Source of the DNA: Candidatus Proximibacter danicus
Lineage (GTDB): Bacteria > Pseudomonadota > Gammaproteobacteria > Burkholderiales > Rhodocyclaceae
Direction: 5' to 3'
Length of the DNA stretch: 64,000 nucleotides
NCBI GenBank assembly: GCA_016710885.1
Contig: JADJUC010000002.1
Location: forward strand, 124,001 to 188,000
The notes below the pieces were generated by a model. That model saw only the letters and a program-made list of their open reading frames with translations, was not told the DNA's origin and did not search any database. A program made the position numbers and the translations under genes. Shown here piece after piece: positions 25,407 through 33,767 of this stretch (position 1 is its first letter; every line of letters starts with the position of its first letter).

Positions 25407-26797
25407 CGCAACAGCCATCCGATCAGCCATTCGAAACGCTTTCCATAGGGCGGTTTGAAGAGGCCGATGCCACTCAGCCGCGACTGCCTGAAAACGGCCT
25501 TTGCATGACTGAGCGTGAGAAAGCCATCGCGGCCGTGGTAACGGCCCATGCCACTGGGGCCAACACCACCGAACGGGAGATCATCCTGAGCGATGTGCAG
25601 GATCGTGTCATTGACGGTAACGCCACCGGACACGGTTTGCGCCAACACGCGATTGACCCGCTGTGGATCTTCGTCAAAAACATACAACGCCAGCGGCCGC
25701 GCTCGCTGGTTGATACAGGCAATGGCGGCATCGATATTGCGATACGGCAGGATCGGCAGGATCGGCCCGAAGATCTCTTCCTGCATGACCTGCATGTCAT
25801 CACTGACGCCCAGCAAAGCTACCGGCGGAAAACGGCGGCGACTGGGATCGGCCGCAACATTACTCAGGGGAACAAGCGTCGCCCCTTTGCGCACGGCGTC
25901 CTCCAGATAGCCGACCAAGCGGTCATAGTGACGCGCATTGACGACCGCGGTGTAGTCCGGTGTCGTCGCCATTTGTGGATAAGAAGCCTCAATGATTGAC
26001 CGCGCAGCTGCAATAAAGGCTTGCTCCTGCCCCTCCGGAAGCAGCAGGTAGTCTGGAGCGATGCAGGTTTGGCCGGCATTCAGGCATTTGCCGACGAGAA
26101 TCCTGTCAGCGGCCTTTTCCAACGGATAACCGGGGGCAACGATGGCCGGTGATTTTCCACCCAGTTCAAGCGTTACCGGTGTGAGATTTTCAGCCGCAGC
26201 ACGCATGACGTGATGACCGACTGCCGTCGAGCCAGTGAAGAACAGATGATCGAAAGGCAACTGTGAAAAGGCATGAGCGGTGTCTGCATCGCCCTGAACG
26301 ACCGCCACTTCGTTGGCCTCGAAATACTGTGCAATCAGGTCGGAAAAAAGCCTGGCCGTGACCGGTGTGAACTCCGACATCTTGATCATCACGCGGTTAC
26401 CGGCCGCCAGTGCAGCCGTCAGTGGGCCGACCGCCAGATAAAGTGGGTAGTTCCAGGGCACCACAATGCCAACCACCCCTAACGGCTGATAGCGGACTTC
26501 GGCGCGGCCAAGCTGAAACCAGAGCGACACGCGACGCCGTTGGGGGCGCATCCAGGCCCGCAGGTGACGCTGCGCATGGGCCAGACCTTCCAGACAGGGA
26601 AATACTTCGAGCAATCTGGTTTCATGCACGGAGCGAGCGCCGAAATCTTCGGCAATGGCGGCGGCAAGGAGCTTGATGTTTTCGCGTACCAGCGCCTCAA
26701 GCGCCGCCAGTCGACGCCGGCGAATATCGAACGACACATCGGGCTCGCGCCTCGACTGCGCGTGCATGGTGGCAAAAACGGACTTCATGGCGTCCAT
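25403..26797 (-). CDS. Aldehyde dehydrogenase, coniferyl-aldehyde-dehydrogenase-like
   Basis: NAD(P)-dependent enzyme of 464 residues converting an aldehyde to its acid. Conserved elements are VPWNYPLYLAVGP, FTGSTAVG, the general-base Glu in ELGGKSP and the catalytic Cys near residue 243 in NAGQTCIAPDY. The C-terminus (FKPPYGKRFEWLIGWLLR) is the hydrophobic end typical of the coniferyl/fatty-aldehyde branch and may touch the membrane. The ATG at 26797 is chosen because AAGGAG is six bases upstream; the ATG at 26803 directly abuts it. It is the first gene of the operon with the Tat subunit, GMC oxidoreductase and lipase. Long-chain aldehydes are a likely substrate. Confidence 0.9.
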   Translation of the reverse strand: MDAMKSVFATMHAQSRREPDVSFDIRRRRLAALEALVRENIKLLAAAIAEDFGARSVHETRLLEVFPCLEGLAHAQRHLRAWMRPQRRRVSLWFQLGRAEVRYQPLGVVGIVVPWNYPLYLAVGPLTAALAAGNRVMIKMSEFTPVTARLFSDLIAQYFEANEVAVVQGDADTAHAFSQLPFDHLFFTGSTAVGHHVMRAAAENLTPVTLELGGKSPAIVAPGYPLEKAADRILVGKCLNAGQTCIAPDYLLLPEGQEQAFIAAARSIIEASYPQMATTPDYTAVVNARHYDRLVGYLEDAVRKGATLVPLSNVAADPSRRRFPPVALLGVSDDMQVMQEEIFGPILPILPYRNIDAAIACINQRARPLALYVFDEDPQRVNRVLAQTVSGGVTVNDTILHIAQDDLPFGGVGPSGMGRYHGRDGFLTLSHAKAVFRQSRLSGIGLFKPPYGKRFEWLIGWLLR

Positions 26798-26895
26798 CGA
26801 CATCTCCTTGATCGGTTCCAGTGTAGTCGCGCCGCATGAACGCGACTAGGTGAGGGCCTCTAAACGTCGTTTGAGAGCGAAGCGATAATCTGCCC

Positions 26896-27615
26896 ATGGC
26901 AACCGAAGATGACGACGCGCGGCTGGGCGAAAAGACGGCCGTTGCGGCACGATTGGAACGCGACCTGAAGCTGGCGGCCGGGTTGCGCCGCAGCGCAGCG
27001 GCAGACCCGGTGCATGCAGCGGAGCGGGATCAATTGCGCGCGTGGCAAGCGGCACGTTTGGCGGCGACCTATCCCGGCTTGCTGGAGACTCCTCGTTACA
27101 GACCGGCTGCCGAGTTCTTTCTGTCGGATCTCTATGGTCCGAAAGATTTTTCGGCACGTGATGCAGAAGTTGAACGCATCCTGCCGATGCTGGTAAAGGC
27201 TTTGCCGCTGTCAGGCTTGAATACGCTGGCGCTGGCCGTCGAACTCGATGCGCTCTCCGAAGATCTCGACGCCGGCATGCTGGACGCGCTGCGGGCACGA
27301 GGAGAGGCCATGCGTATCGATGCGCCCGCCTACGCGCTGGCCTACCGTACGGTCGGACGACGCAGCGCCCGCCTGCGGCAAATCCAGCTCATCGTCGATA
27401 CCGGAGAAGCGCTCGAAGCACTGGCTCGCAAACCCTGGGTCGCCGGCGCACTGGCGCTGATGAAAGGGCCTGCACATCTGGCCGGGCTGGGAGAGCTGCA
27501 TGAGTTCTTGGAATGCGGGTTCTCCACCTTCAAGCGCATGGGCAAAGCAGACGAATTTATCGAGCAAATCGAGACCGAAGAAACCTTGCTGATGAACCGG
27601 TGGCTGGCAAGCTGA
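26896..27615 (+). CDS. Conserved hypothetical protein, FFLxDLYGP motif
   Basis: Unrecognised soluble protein of 239 residues, almost entirely helical and rich in Ala, Leu and Arg. A striking central motif, AAEFFLSDLYGPKDFSARD (about residues 71-89), looks strongly constrained. I associate it with an uncharacterised family in beta- and gammaproteobacteria but cannot name it. No signal peptide, membrane segment or cofactor motif is visible. The ribosome site is weak. The gene stands alone, divergent from the aldehyde dehydrogenase operon (98 bp between starts) and convergent with the CRP/FNR gene, so it may share regulation with the former. Confidence 0.75.
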   Translation: MATEDDDARLGEKTAVAARLERDLKLAAGLRRSAAADPVHAAERDQLRAWQAARLAATYPGLLETPRYRPAAEFFLSDLYGPKDFSARDAEVERILPMLVKALPLSGLNTLALAVELDALSEDLDAGMLDALRARGEAMRIDAPAYALAYRTVGRRSARLRQIQLIVDTGEALEALARKPWVAGALALMKGPAHLAGLGELHEFLECGFSTFKRMGKADEFIEQIETEETLLMNRWLAS

Positions 27616-27640
27616 AGCAGGCACCCTTGGCTAGCGCGGG

Positions 27641-28357
27641 CTACCAGTCGCAGCCAGAAGGACAGACGTAGGCCGAGAGTGCAGGCACGTTGGGAATAAA
27701 AATGCCGTTACGCTGCTTGACGATCAACCCCTTGTCCTCCAGCTCTCTGAAAGCACGCGACAGATGCGAATCGCTGACCCCGAGGCGAGACGCCAGCTTG
27801 TTGCGGGGCAACGCGATGTTTAGCAGCAGCGAGCCGTCCGGGGTGGCGGGGGCCTTGTCAAACTGGCAGACGAGATAGCAAACAAGGCGCGCTGTCGCAT
27901 TCTTGGTGCAGAAGGTGACCATATCCTTCTGCAAATAATCGGTTCTTGCCGCCAGCCCGGCCATGAGGCGATGCGAAAATCCAGGTGATGCCGATAGCCA
28001 GGCGTCGACGGTCTGTTCAGGCACACGAAAGATTGCTGCCGCCGTCAATGTGCGAACGGTGTACCGGAGCGGTTGAGCATCAAAGAGGGTTTCTTCCGCA
28101 AACATGCCACCGGTGCGTGCGAACTCGACGATTTTCTCGGCACCGTCAGAGGTCGCGACGAGCATTTCAACCGTGCCGTGTGCGATCAGGTGCAGCCCAG
28201 GCCTCTCGGTGCCGGCCTGAAGGAAAACCGTATCGGCAGCAAGGCAAAGCTGATTCTCGCAACAACGAAAAACTTCCTCGAAGACGCGACTCTCCGGCAA
28301 GCCGCGTAGCAGCTCACTGGACAGCAACAGACTGATATCGGTTTCACTAAACGCCAT
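27641..28357 (-). CDS. CRP/FNR-family transcriptional regulator
   Basis: Regulator of 238 residues: an N-terminal cyclic-nucleotide-binding-type beta roll (LHLIAHGTVEMLVATSDGAEKIV, GGMFAEETLF), a long dimerisation helix and a C-terminal winged helix (LPRNKLASRLGVSDSHLSRAFRELEDKGLI). The cysteine cluster that holds the FNR iron-sulfur centre is not at the N-terminus, so it is not FNR proper; the helix KNATARLVCYLVCQ recalls DNR/NnrR regulators that sense NO. An unusual C-terminal CPSGCDW ends the protein. It is monocistronic, lying beyond the thiolase terminator. A DNR role would fit the FNR-like box before nirJ, but that link is speculative. Confidence 0.88.
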   Translation of the reverse strand: MAFSETDISLLLSSELLRGLPESRVFEEVFRCCENQLCLAADTVFLQAGTERPGLHLIAHGTVEMLVATSDGAEKIVEFARTGGMFAEETLFDAQPLRYTVRTLTAAAIFRVPEQTVDAWLSASPGFSHRLMAGLAARTDYLQKDMVTFCTKNATARLVCYLVCQFDKAPATPDGSLLLNIALPRNKLASRLGVSDSHLSRAFRELEDKGLIVKQRNGIFIPNVPALSAYVCPSGCDW

Positions 28358-28386
28358 GGCCGGCTTTGATACCCATGAACTTCAAG

Positions 28387-28420
28387 AAAAAGGCCCGGCG
28401 GAAAATCCTGCCGGGCCTTT
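28387..28420 (-). terminator. Intrinsic terminator after thiolase gene
   Basis: Arms AAAGGCCCGGC (28389-28399) and GCCGGGCCTTT (28410-28420) form an 11-bp perfect stem with a 10-base loop. On the minus strand the stem is followed by TTTTTC. It lies just past the thiolase stop and ends that operon before the regulator gene. Confidence 0.85.
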
Positions 28421-28433
28421 GCGAACATTTTGC

Positions 28434-29614
28434 TTACAGACGTTCGAAAATGGTCGCTATACCTTGACCACCGCCGATACACATGGTGACCAGCGCATAC
28501 TTGCCGCCAGTACGTTGCAGTTCGTACAGCGCCTTGGTGGCAATGAACGCACCGGAACAGCCAACCGGGTGACCGAGAGCGATGGCGCCGCCGTTGGTAT
28601 TGGCCTTGGCCGGATCGAGACCGAGCACTTTGGAAACCGACAAGGCCTGGGCTGCGAAAGCTTCGTTCGACTCGATGACGTCCATCTGGTCCAGCGTCAG
28701 GCCGGCCTTCTTGAGCGCCAGGCGCGACGCCGGGATCGGGCCTTCACCCATGATGTCGTTCGGCACGCCGGCAACCGCATAGGAAACCAGACGGGCGATC
28801 GGCTTCTGGCCGGCCTTGGCAGCAACGTCAGCAGCAGCCAGCACGAAGAAGGCAGCACCGTCGTTGATACCGGAAGCGTTACCGGCCGTGACCGTACCGT
28901 CCTTTTTAAAGGCCGGCTTCATCTTGGCCAGCGATTCCATCGTGGTGTTGGCCTTCGGATGCTCGTCGGTGTCGAAGACAACCTCGCCCTTGCGGGTCTG
29001 CTTGACGATCGGCACGATCTGCGACTTGAAGCGGCCTTCGGCAATGGCCACCGCTGCACGACGCTGCGACTCGACCGCAAACGCATCCTGCTGCTCGCGG
29101 GTAATGCCGTGCTTGGCAGCGAGGTTCTCGGCAGTGATACCCATGTGGCCGACGCCAAACGGGTCGGTCAGCACGGCAACCATGCTGTCGATGGCCTTGG
29201 TGTCACCCATGCGGGCACCGGTGCGCAGTGCCGGCAGCATGTAGGTGCCTTGGACATGACTTCGACACCGCCGCCGATACCGTAGTCGGCATCGCCGAGC
29301 ATGATGTTCTGGGCGGTGGTGACGATACCTTGCAGGCCGGAAGAGCACAGACGGCTCACCTGCATGGCCACGGACTCCATCGGCAGGCCGGCCTGGATAG
29401 AGGCGACACGCGAAACGTAGGCGTAGCGCGAATCGGTCGGCATGCAGTTGCCGACAGTGACGTAATTGATCTGCTGCGGATCGACGCCGGAGCGGGCGAC
29501 CGATTCCTTCATGACGATACCGGCCAGCTCGCTGGCTTCGAAATCGGCGAGGGCACCACCGAAAGCACCGATGGCGGAACGAACTGCGCTGAGGACAACG
29601 ACTTCTCTGCTCAT
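28434..29614 (-). pseudogene. Acetyl-CoA C-acyltransferase (thiolase) with one frameshift
   Basis: Thiolase that condenses or cleaves acyl-CoAs, as in PHA precursor formation or beta-oxidation. The N-terminal 115 codons carry the nucleophile Cys90 in VSRLCSSGLQ; the rest, in another frame, holds GHPVGCSGA with the second active Cys and GGGQGIA at the end. The break is at 29248-29249, where restoring one G (minus strand) turns MSKAP into MSKGTYMLPALRTGARMGD, the usual thiolase sequence. The corrected length is 393 residues, exactly normal. The start ATG at 29614 has AGAGAGG upstream. It is closer to BktB/acetyl-CoA acetyltransferase types than to FadA, though the exact substrate is unclear. 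An assembly error is likely. Confidence 0.88.
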
Positions 29615-29639
29615 TTTAGAACCTCTCTTTTCAACTTCA

Positions 29640-30584
29640 TCAACCGCCCACCAAACTGGCAAGCCCTAACAAAAGCAAAAGCACTACCCAGAGAACAATA
29701 GCACGCCAGACCAGGCCTACCGCACTCTGCATGAAATCCACATCGGCCTCGTCACCGGTACCCAGTTCGGCACGATCGGCCACTTCGCCGCTTTCAACCA
29801 CCGGCATTCCGAGGCGAACCCCCAAGGCACCTGCACCGCTGGCGAGAACGATACCGACGCCATCATCCGGCCATTTCGCAGCTTGGGTACGCCAGCAGTA
29901 AACCGCATCTTCAAAATCGCCGACAACCGCAAATGCCGCAGCCGTCGCACGCAAGGGAAGCCAATCGATGAAATCGAAGGCCTGCTGGGCGAAACGGCCG
30001 AAATCGCCGTAGACGGGATCATCGCCACGCCGACCCCAATGTTCGGCGAATACGGCAGAGGCCCGATAGAGCACCGCACCGCACGGCCCCGGCAAAAGGA
30101 CGAACCAGAGCAATACTCCAAATACGTGCCGGTGGGAACCGACCAGCGCTTCCTCGATGGATAGACGCGCCACATCGCTCGAAGACAGGCTATCGGCTGA
30201 ACGGCCACGCCATTCAGCCAGCAGGGCCCGTGCTCGCGGCAGATCGCCCATACGCAAGGCCAGTTGAATATCGGTATAGAAATGGCTGAACTGACGGAAA
30301 CCCATCGTCAGGTACAGAATCAGGACGTTCCAGGCGATCCCGAAGAGTGGGTTCAGTGCGAACAGGGCGACAAAGACCAACCCGGTAAACAGCACCAGCC
30401 CGCCGACACCAAACAGCCAGGCAAGAATGCCATGCTTGCGTTCACCCGCATTGAACAGGCCATCGAGCATGTCTGCCAGCCGGGAAAGCGGGGCGAACAC
30501 GATCTGGCGGTATTGCAAGGGCCGCGCCTGTTCGATCAGCAGCGCAAGTATGAGAGAAACAAGACTCAAGGGACTATGGCGCAA
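29640..30584 (-). CDS. CobD/CbiB-family membrane protein
   Basis: Integral membrane protein of 314 residues with several hydrophobic segments (about 50-90, 155-175 and the C-terminal 290-312). The pattern LSLVSLILALLIEQARPL at the start, HFYTDIQLALRMGDLPRARALLAEW and FIDWLPLRATAAAFAVVGDFEDAVYCWR match the CobD/CbiB family, whose founding member makes adenosylcobinamide. This is the short paralogue common in betaproteobacteria outside cobalamin clusters, related also to AmpE. No other cobalamin gene is near, so a vitamin B12 role is doubtful. It lies 25 bp upstream of the thiolase gene, presumably in one transcript. Confidence 0.8.
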   Translation of the reverse strand: MRHSPLSLVSLILALLIEQARPLQYRQIVFAPLSRLADMLDGLFNAGERKHGILAWLFGVGGLVLFTGLVFVALFALNPLFGIAWNVLILYLTMGFRQFSHFYTDIQLALRMGDLPRARALLAEWRGRSADSLSSSDVARLSIEEALVGSHRHVFGVLLWFVLLPGPCGAVLYRASAVFAEHWGRRGDDPVYGDFGRFAQQAFDFIDWLPLRATAAAFAVVGDFEDAVYCWRTQAAKWPDDGVGIVLASGAGALGVRLGMPVVESGEVADRAELGTGDEADVDFMQSAVGLVWRAIVLWVVLLLLLGLASLVGG

Positions 30585-30673
30585 GGCGCCGGGTTGTTAT
30601 TTGCAGGATTGAAGATATCACAATTCAGTATGCATTCCGGCCATTTTCGGATGGTGGAAAAGCGGATTCCGGC

Positions 30674-31282
30674 TCAGGCGGTCGTCGTGTTCGTATTCAT
30701 ATTTGTCATTCGATCAAACAGCGACATGATCATGCCGGCTGTTGCCCCCCATATGAAATAGTCGCCGTAGGGCATTGCATAGTACTGCCGCAGCCGGCCG
30801 CGCCAATGGACTTCGTGCTGCTGGTGATTGGCGGGATCAAGCAGGAAGGCCAGCGGCACCTCGAAGACTTCGGCCACCTCGAACGGGTCCGGCTGCAACG
30901 AAAACGGGGGGGTCACGAAACCGACCACCGGCGTCACGCTGAAGCCGGTGCTGGTGCGGTATTCGGGGAGATAGCCGACAACCTCGATATGACGGGAGGC
31001 CAGGCCGATCTCTTCCGAGGTTTCGCGCAGCGCCGCATGAACTACCGAAAGATCTTCTGGTTCAATGCGCCCGCCGGGAAAACTGATCTGGCTGGCATGG
31101 TCCCGCAAATGGGCTGTACGTTGCGTCAGCAATACTGTCGGTTCGGCAGCATGCAGCACAATCGGGAAAAGTACGGCTGCCGGTGTCAATTTCTCACTGC
31201 CAAGACCATCCTCATGCACGGCCTGCGTTGTGTTGGGCGCCGGCGCCAGACAGGTACGCAACCGGCGAAGATCCACTGCCAT
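30674..31282 (-). CDS. CoA pyrophosphatase (NUDIX hydrolase, NudL/NUDT7 type)
   Basis: Predicted hydrolase of 202 residues that cleaves CoA and CoA derivatives to 4'-phosphopantetheine and 3',5'-ADP. The family-specific upstream motif (LLTQRTAHLRDHASQISFPGG) joins directly to the NUDIX box (GGRIEPEDLSVVHAALRETSEE), an arrangement particular to CoA pyrophosphatases. TGFSVTPVVGFV is also typical. ATG 31282 (MAVDLRRLR) is a likely start although its ribosome site is weak; the open frame extends further through non-conserved sequence. It lies in the thiolase operon, consistent with acyl-CoA pool control. Confidence 0.86.
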   Translation of the reverse strand: MAVDLRRLRTCLAPAPNTTQAVHEDGLGSEKLTPAAVLFPIVLHAAEPTVLLTQRTAHLRDHASQISFPGGRIEPEDLSVVHAALRETSEEIGLASRHIEVVGYLPEYRTSTGFSVTPVVGFVTPPFSLQPDPFEVAEVFEVPLAFLLDPANHQQHEVHWRGRLRQYYAMPYGDYFIWGATAGMIMSLFDRMTNMNTNTTTA

Positions 31283-31295
31283 TTTCAACAGGGAA

Positions 31296-31544
31296 TCAAC
31301 CCTCCTCCTCGATTTCGGCACGCACGGAATTGAGCGCGTCCTGCAAGGTTTCTTCGGATAAATGATTGATAGTTGTCGCCACCATATCTGCAGCCTCAAC
31401 GGCACCCACAGGAAGGCGTTTGCTGTCCAGACACGCAATCAGCGCAGCAGCGGATCCGGCAATTTGCAACAGCAGTTGGCGCTCCCCCATCAGCATTTCG
31501 ACTTCACTTCGCAGTAGCGCTATTTCCTGATCGCGGTGCGGCAT
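31296..31544 (-). CDS. Small coiled-coil hypothetical protein
   Basis: Unrecognised protein of 82 residues with a heptad-rich N-terminal helix (QEIALLRSEVEMLMGERQLLLQIAG), a middle helix and an acidic end (VRAEIEEEG). GAGGAGG lies just before the ATG, a strong site that supports it being real. It sits 10 bp after the retropepsin gene and 13 bp before the CoA pyrophosphatase gene, so it is co-transcribed. No function can be assigned. Confidence 0.72.
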   Translation of the reverse strand: MPHRDQEIALLRSEVEMLMGERQLLLQIAGSAAALIACLDSKRLPVGAVEAADMVATTINHLSEETLQDALNSVRAEIEEEG

Positions 31545-31554
31545 TTTCGCCTCC

Positions 31555-32190
31555 TCAAAATCGCTTTTTCAATGTCATGTGCGAGCCTTCATTCCGGATT
31601 TCCATTCGGGACAAAAAACTCATGCCGAGCAAGGCAACAGGCATGTCGCCTTCGTGCACCAGACCATCGACGCCGTGCAATGTCACCTCGCCGACGCGAA
31701 CAGTGTCGAACCTGACTTTCCAGACTCGGGCTTGCCCGTTCGCTGTCTGACTCAAGCCGGGCTGACCTTTTCCCCAGTCGATCCCGACGCGCGATGCATC
31801 ACCTGCGCCAAGAGAAACCATCGTCGCCCCAGTATCCACCAAAAACCGGACCGACCGGCCATTTACTGAACCGCCCGCGTAAAAATGACCGCGCGAATCA
31901 GCCGCCAGCGTCGTCTCCTGACGCCCATCCTGCGTTTTCTGGGAAACGACATGCTGGCCAACGCGCAAGGTGCGCTTTTCGCCGCTCACACGCAACGTTA
32001 CTACCTCGCCATCGATTGCCAGCACCTTGACCCCTTCGGGTGTCGTGGTACCAATTGCCACCGCCTGTGGTGCGCCACCGTCGACAACCAGCAGCGCCTT
32101 GCCGGGGAAAACACCGGCGACACCCACCTCTGCGGCAACTAGCGCTGGAAACGATAGGCAGACTATCGCTAGCGCCCTAAAATGACACAT
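31555..32190 (-). CDS. Exported retropepsin-like aspartic protease (clan AA)
   Basis: Protein of 211 residues with a signal peptide (MCHFRALAIVCLSFPALVAA). The C-terminal half is a single-domain aspartic protease: the catalytic motif FLVDTGATMVSLG (Asp119), then LLGMSFLSRMEI, which fits the bacterial retropepsin family annotated as TIGR02281. Such proteins act as homodimers, each giving one Asp. The N-terminal part (VLAIDGEVVTLRVSGEKRTLRVGQHV) is a small beta domain. The start at 32190 has AAGG upstream and puts the signal peptide first; upstream in-frame starts (32211, 32226) would overlap the divergent gene. The substrate is unknown. Confidence 0.83.
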   Translation of the reverse strand: MCHFRALAIVCLSFPALVAAEVGVAGVFPGKALLVVDGGAPQAVAIGTTTPEGVKVLAIDGEVVTLRVSGEKRTLRVGQHVVSQKTQDGRQETTLAADSRGHFYAGGSVNGRSVRFLVDTGATMVSLGAGDASRVGIDWGKGQPGLSQTANGQARVWKVRFDTVRVGEVTLHGVDGLVHEGDMPVALLGMSFLSRMEIRNEGSHMTLKKRF

Positions 32191-32209
32191 CGCCTTGAGC
32201 CTGAATGTC

Positions 32210-32923
32210 ATGAAACCAGTCGCCATATTTCGTCACAGCCCAATCGAAGGTCCGGGTTATTTTGCCACATTCCTTGAGGCCAACGGCGTACCGTGGCAAC
32301 TGATCGCCGTCGATGCCGGAGAGGCGATCCCAACAGACACTGAAAACTATTCTGGGCTGGCGTTCATGGGTGGGCCGATGAGCGTCAATGACCCGCTGCC
32401 ATGGGTGGAGAATGCTTGCACCCTCATCCGTTCAGCCGTTGATTGTGCTATCCCGGTGATCGGTCATTGCCTTGGCGGCCAACTGATGGCAAAGGCGCTT
32501 GGCGGGCAGGTCAAGGCAAACCCAGTCAAGGAAATTGGCTGGGGTGAGGCAAAAATCGACGACGTCGAGGTTGCCCAACACTGGCTGGGTGATTTTGCCG
32601 GGAAAGCCACGGTTTTCCAGTGGCACGGTGAAACGTTTTCCATTCCTGCCGGCACTACGCGGCTAATGTCCAACGACTGGTGCGCTGCGCAGATGTTCGT
32701 CTGCGGCCCTCATCTGGCCATGCAGTGCCATGTGGAAATGACACCGGAGATGATCGCCGCCTGGTGCGAATGCTGGGAAGCCGAGGTCGCAGGGCTGGCA
32801 GCCCTGCCCCCTCCGGTCCAGACGCCTCAGCAGATGAAAGAAGAACTGGCCTATCGCCTGCCGGCGATGCGCGAACTGGCCAACAGGCTCTATGGCAGCT
32901 GGATACGCGGCCTCAAGCGATAA
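32210..32923 (+). CDS. Class I glutamine amidotransferase (GuaA N-terminal-like)
   Basis: Stand-alone amidotransferase domain of 237 residues. The nucleophile elbow GHCLGGQLMAKALGG (Cys87) and the His of the triad in AMQCHVEMTPEM are visible, as are FMGGPMSVND and FQWHGETF, motifs of the GMP-synthase-like type 1 group. No synthetase domain is attached, so it is not GuaA; related enzymes hydrolyse gamma-glutamyl compounds or are uncharacterised. The ATG at 32210 is preferred over an upstream TTG at 32195. Only 19 bases separate its start from that of the divergent retropepsin gene. It is convergent with yajQ. Confidence 0.83.
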   Translation: MKPVAIFRHSPIEGPGYFATFLEANGVPWQLIAVDAGEAIPTDTENYSGLAFMGGPMSVNDPLPWVENACTLIRSAVDCAIPVIGHCLGGQLMAKALGGQVKANPVKEIGWGEAKIDDVEVAQHWLGDFAGKATVFQWHGETFSIPAGTTRLMSNDWCAAQMFVCGPHLAMQCHVEMTPEMIAAWCECWEAEVAGLAALPPPVQTPQQMKEELAYRLPAMRELANRLYGSWIRGLKR

Positions 32924-32944
32924 CCCACGCCACGGGCATTCCGC

Positions 32945-33439
32945 CTAGTCGCGGAAGTTGCCGTATTTGATGGGGAAGTCGGTGATGCTCTTCGTCACCA
33001 GCGCAATCGCCGTCTGCAGGTCGTCGCGCTTGGCGCCGGTGACGCGTACGGCGTCACCCTGAATCGCCGCCTGCACCTTAAGCTTGGCGTCCTTGATCAT
33101 CTTGACGATCTTCTTCGCCAGTTCGGACTCGATGCCGATCTTGATCTTCAGCTCCTGCTTAACCTTGTTGCCGGAGATCTTCTGCACGGTCTGATGATCG
33201 AGGCGCTTGACACTTTCCTTCTCCTTTTTTTCCATCGCCGGAAAGAGGATGTCCTTGATCTGATCGAGCTGGAAATCGGAATCGCCGAACAGCGTGATGA
33301 CCTTTTCCTTCTCGTTCAGTTCGACCTTGGCCGAAGTGCCCTTGAAGTCATAGCGTGCAACGATCTGGCGGCCCACGACATCGATTGCGTTCTTCAACGC
33401 TTCCATGTCGGCCTCGGAAGTGAAGTCAAAAGATGGCAT
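32945..33439 (-). CDS. yajQ: YajQ family nucleotide-binding protein
   Basis: Protein of 164 residues, full length for the family (MPSFDF at the start, ITDFPIKYGNFRD at the end, KISGNKVKQELKIKIGIE in the middle). YajQ homologues bind cyclic di-GMP and in Xanthomonas act as a regulator; the general role in betaproteobacteria is less clear. AGGAGAG precedes the ATG. It is the last gene of the argD-argF-argG-DUF2788-ppnP run. Confidence 0.94.
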   Translation of the reverse strand: MPSFDFTSEADMEALKNAIDVVGRQIVARYDFKGTSAKVELNEKEKVITLFGDSDFQLDQIKDILFPAMEKKEKESVKRLDHQTVQKISGNKVKQELKIKIGIESELAKKIVKMIKDAKLKVQAAIQGDAVRVTGAKRDDLQTAIALVTKSITDFPIKYGNFRD

Positions 33440-33454
33440 GGTCGCTCTCCTGGA

Positions 33455-33766
33455 TTAACCGAAGTGACAAACGTAGTGATACGGCGCGTCGCAGGCGATT
33501 TCGAACGACGAGTTGCCCGGCACGTTGAAGGACTGGCCTTCGCCGTAGGTCTTCCACTCACTCTCGCCCTTTAGCCTGACGCGGCACGAACCACCCACGC
33601 CTTCCATCACTTCCGGCGCGCCGGTGTTGAAGGTCAGCGACGACGGCAGGATGACGCCGACAGTTTTTTTGGTGCCATCTGCAAACTGCACAGTGTGGCT
33701 GACGCACTTGCCGTCAAAATAGACATTGGCAGCCTTGACGACGGAAACATTCTCGAATTGTGACAT
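33455..33766 (-). CDS. ppnP: PpnP, pyrimidine/purine nucleoside phosphorylase
   Basis: Small cupin-fold enzyme of 103 residues (formerly YaiE/DUF1255) that phosphorolyses several nucleosides. Family sequence is clear: NVYFDGKCVSHTV, GVILPSSLTFNTGAPEVMEGVGGSC and the terminal FEIACDAPYHYVCHFG. The ATG has GGGGAA upstream. It sits one base after the DUF2788 gene and 15 bp before yajQ. Nothing is unusual in length or motif. Confidence 0.93.
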   Translation of the reverse strand: MSQFENVSVVKAANVYFDGKCVSHTVQFADGTKKTVGVILPSSLTFNTGAPEVMEGVGGSCRVRLKGESEWKTYGEGQSFNVPGNSSFEIACDAPYHYVCHFG

Positions 33767-33767
33767 T

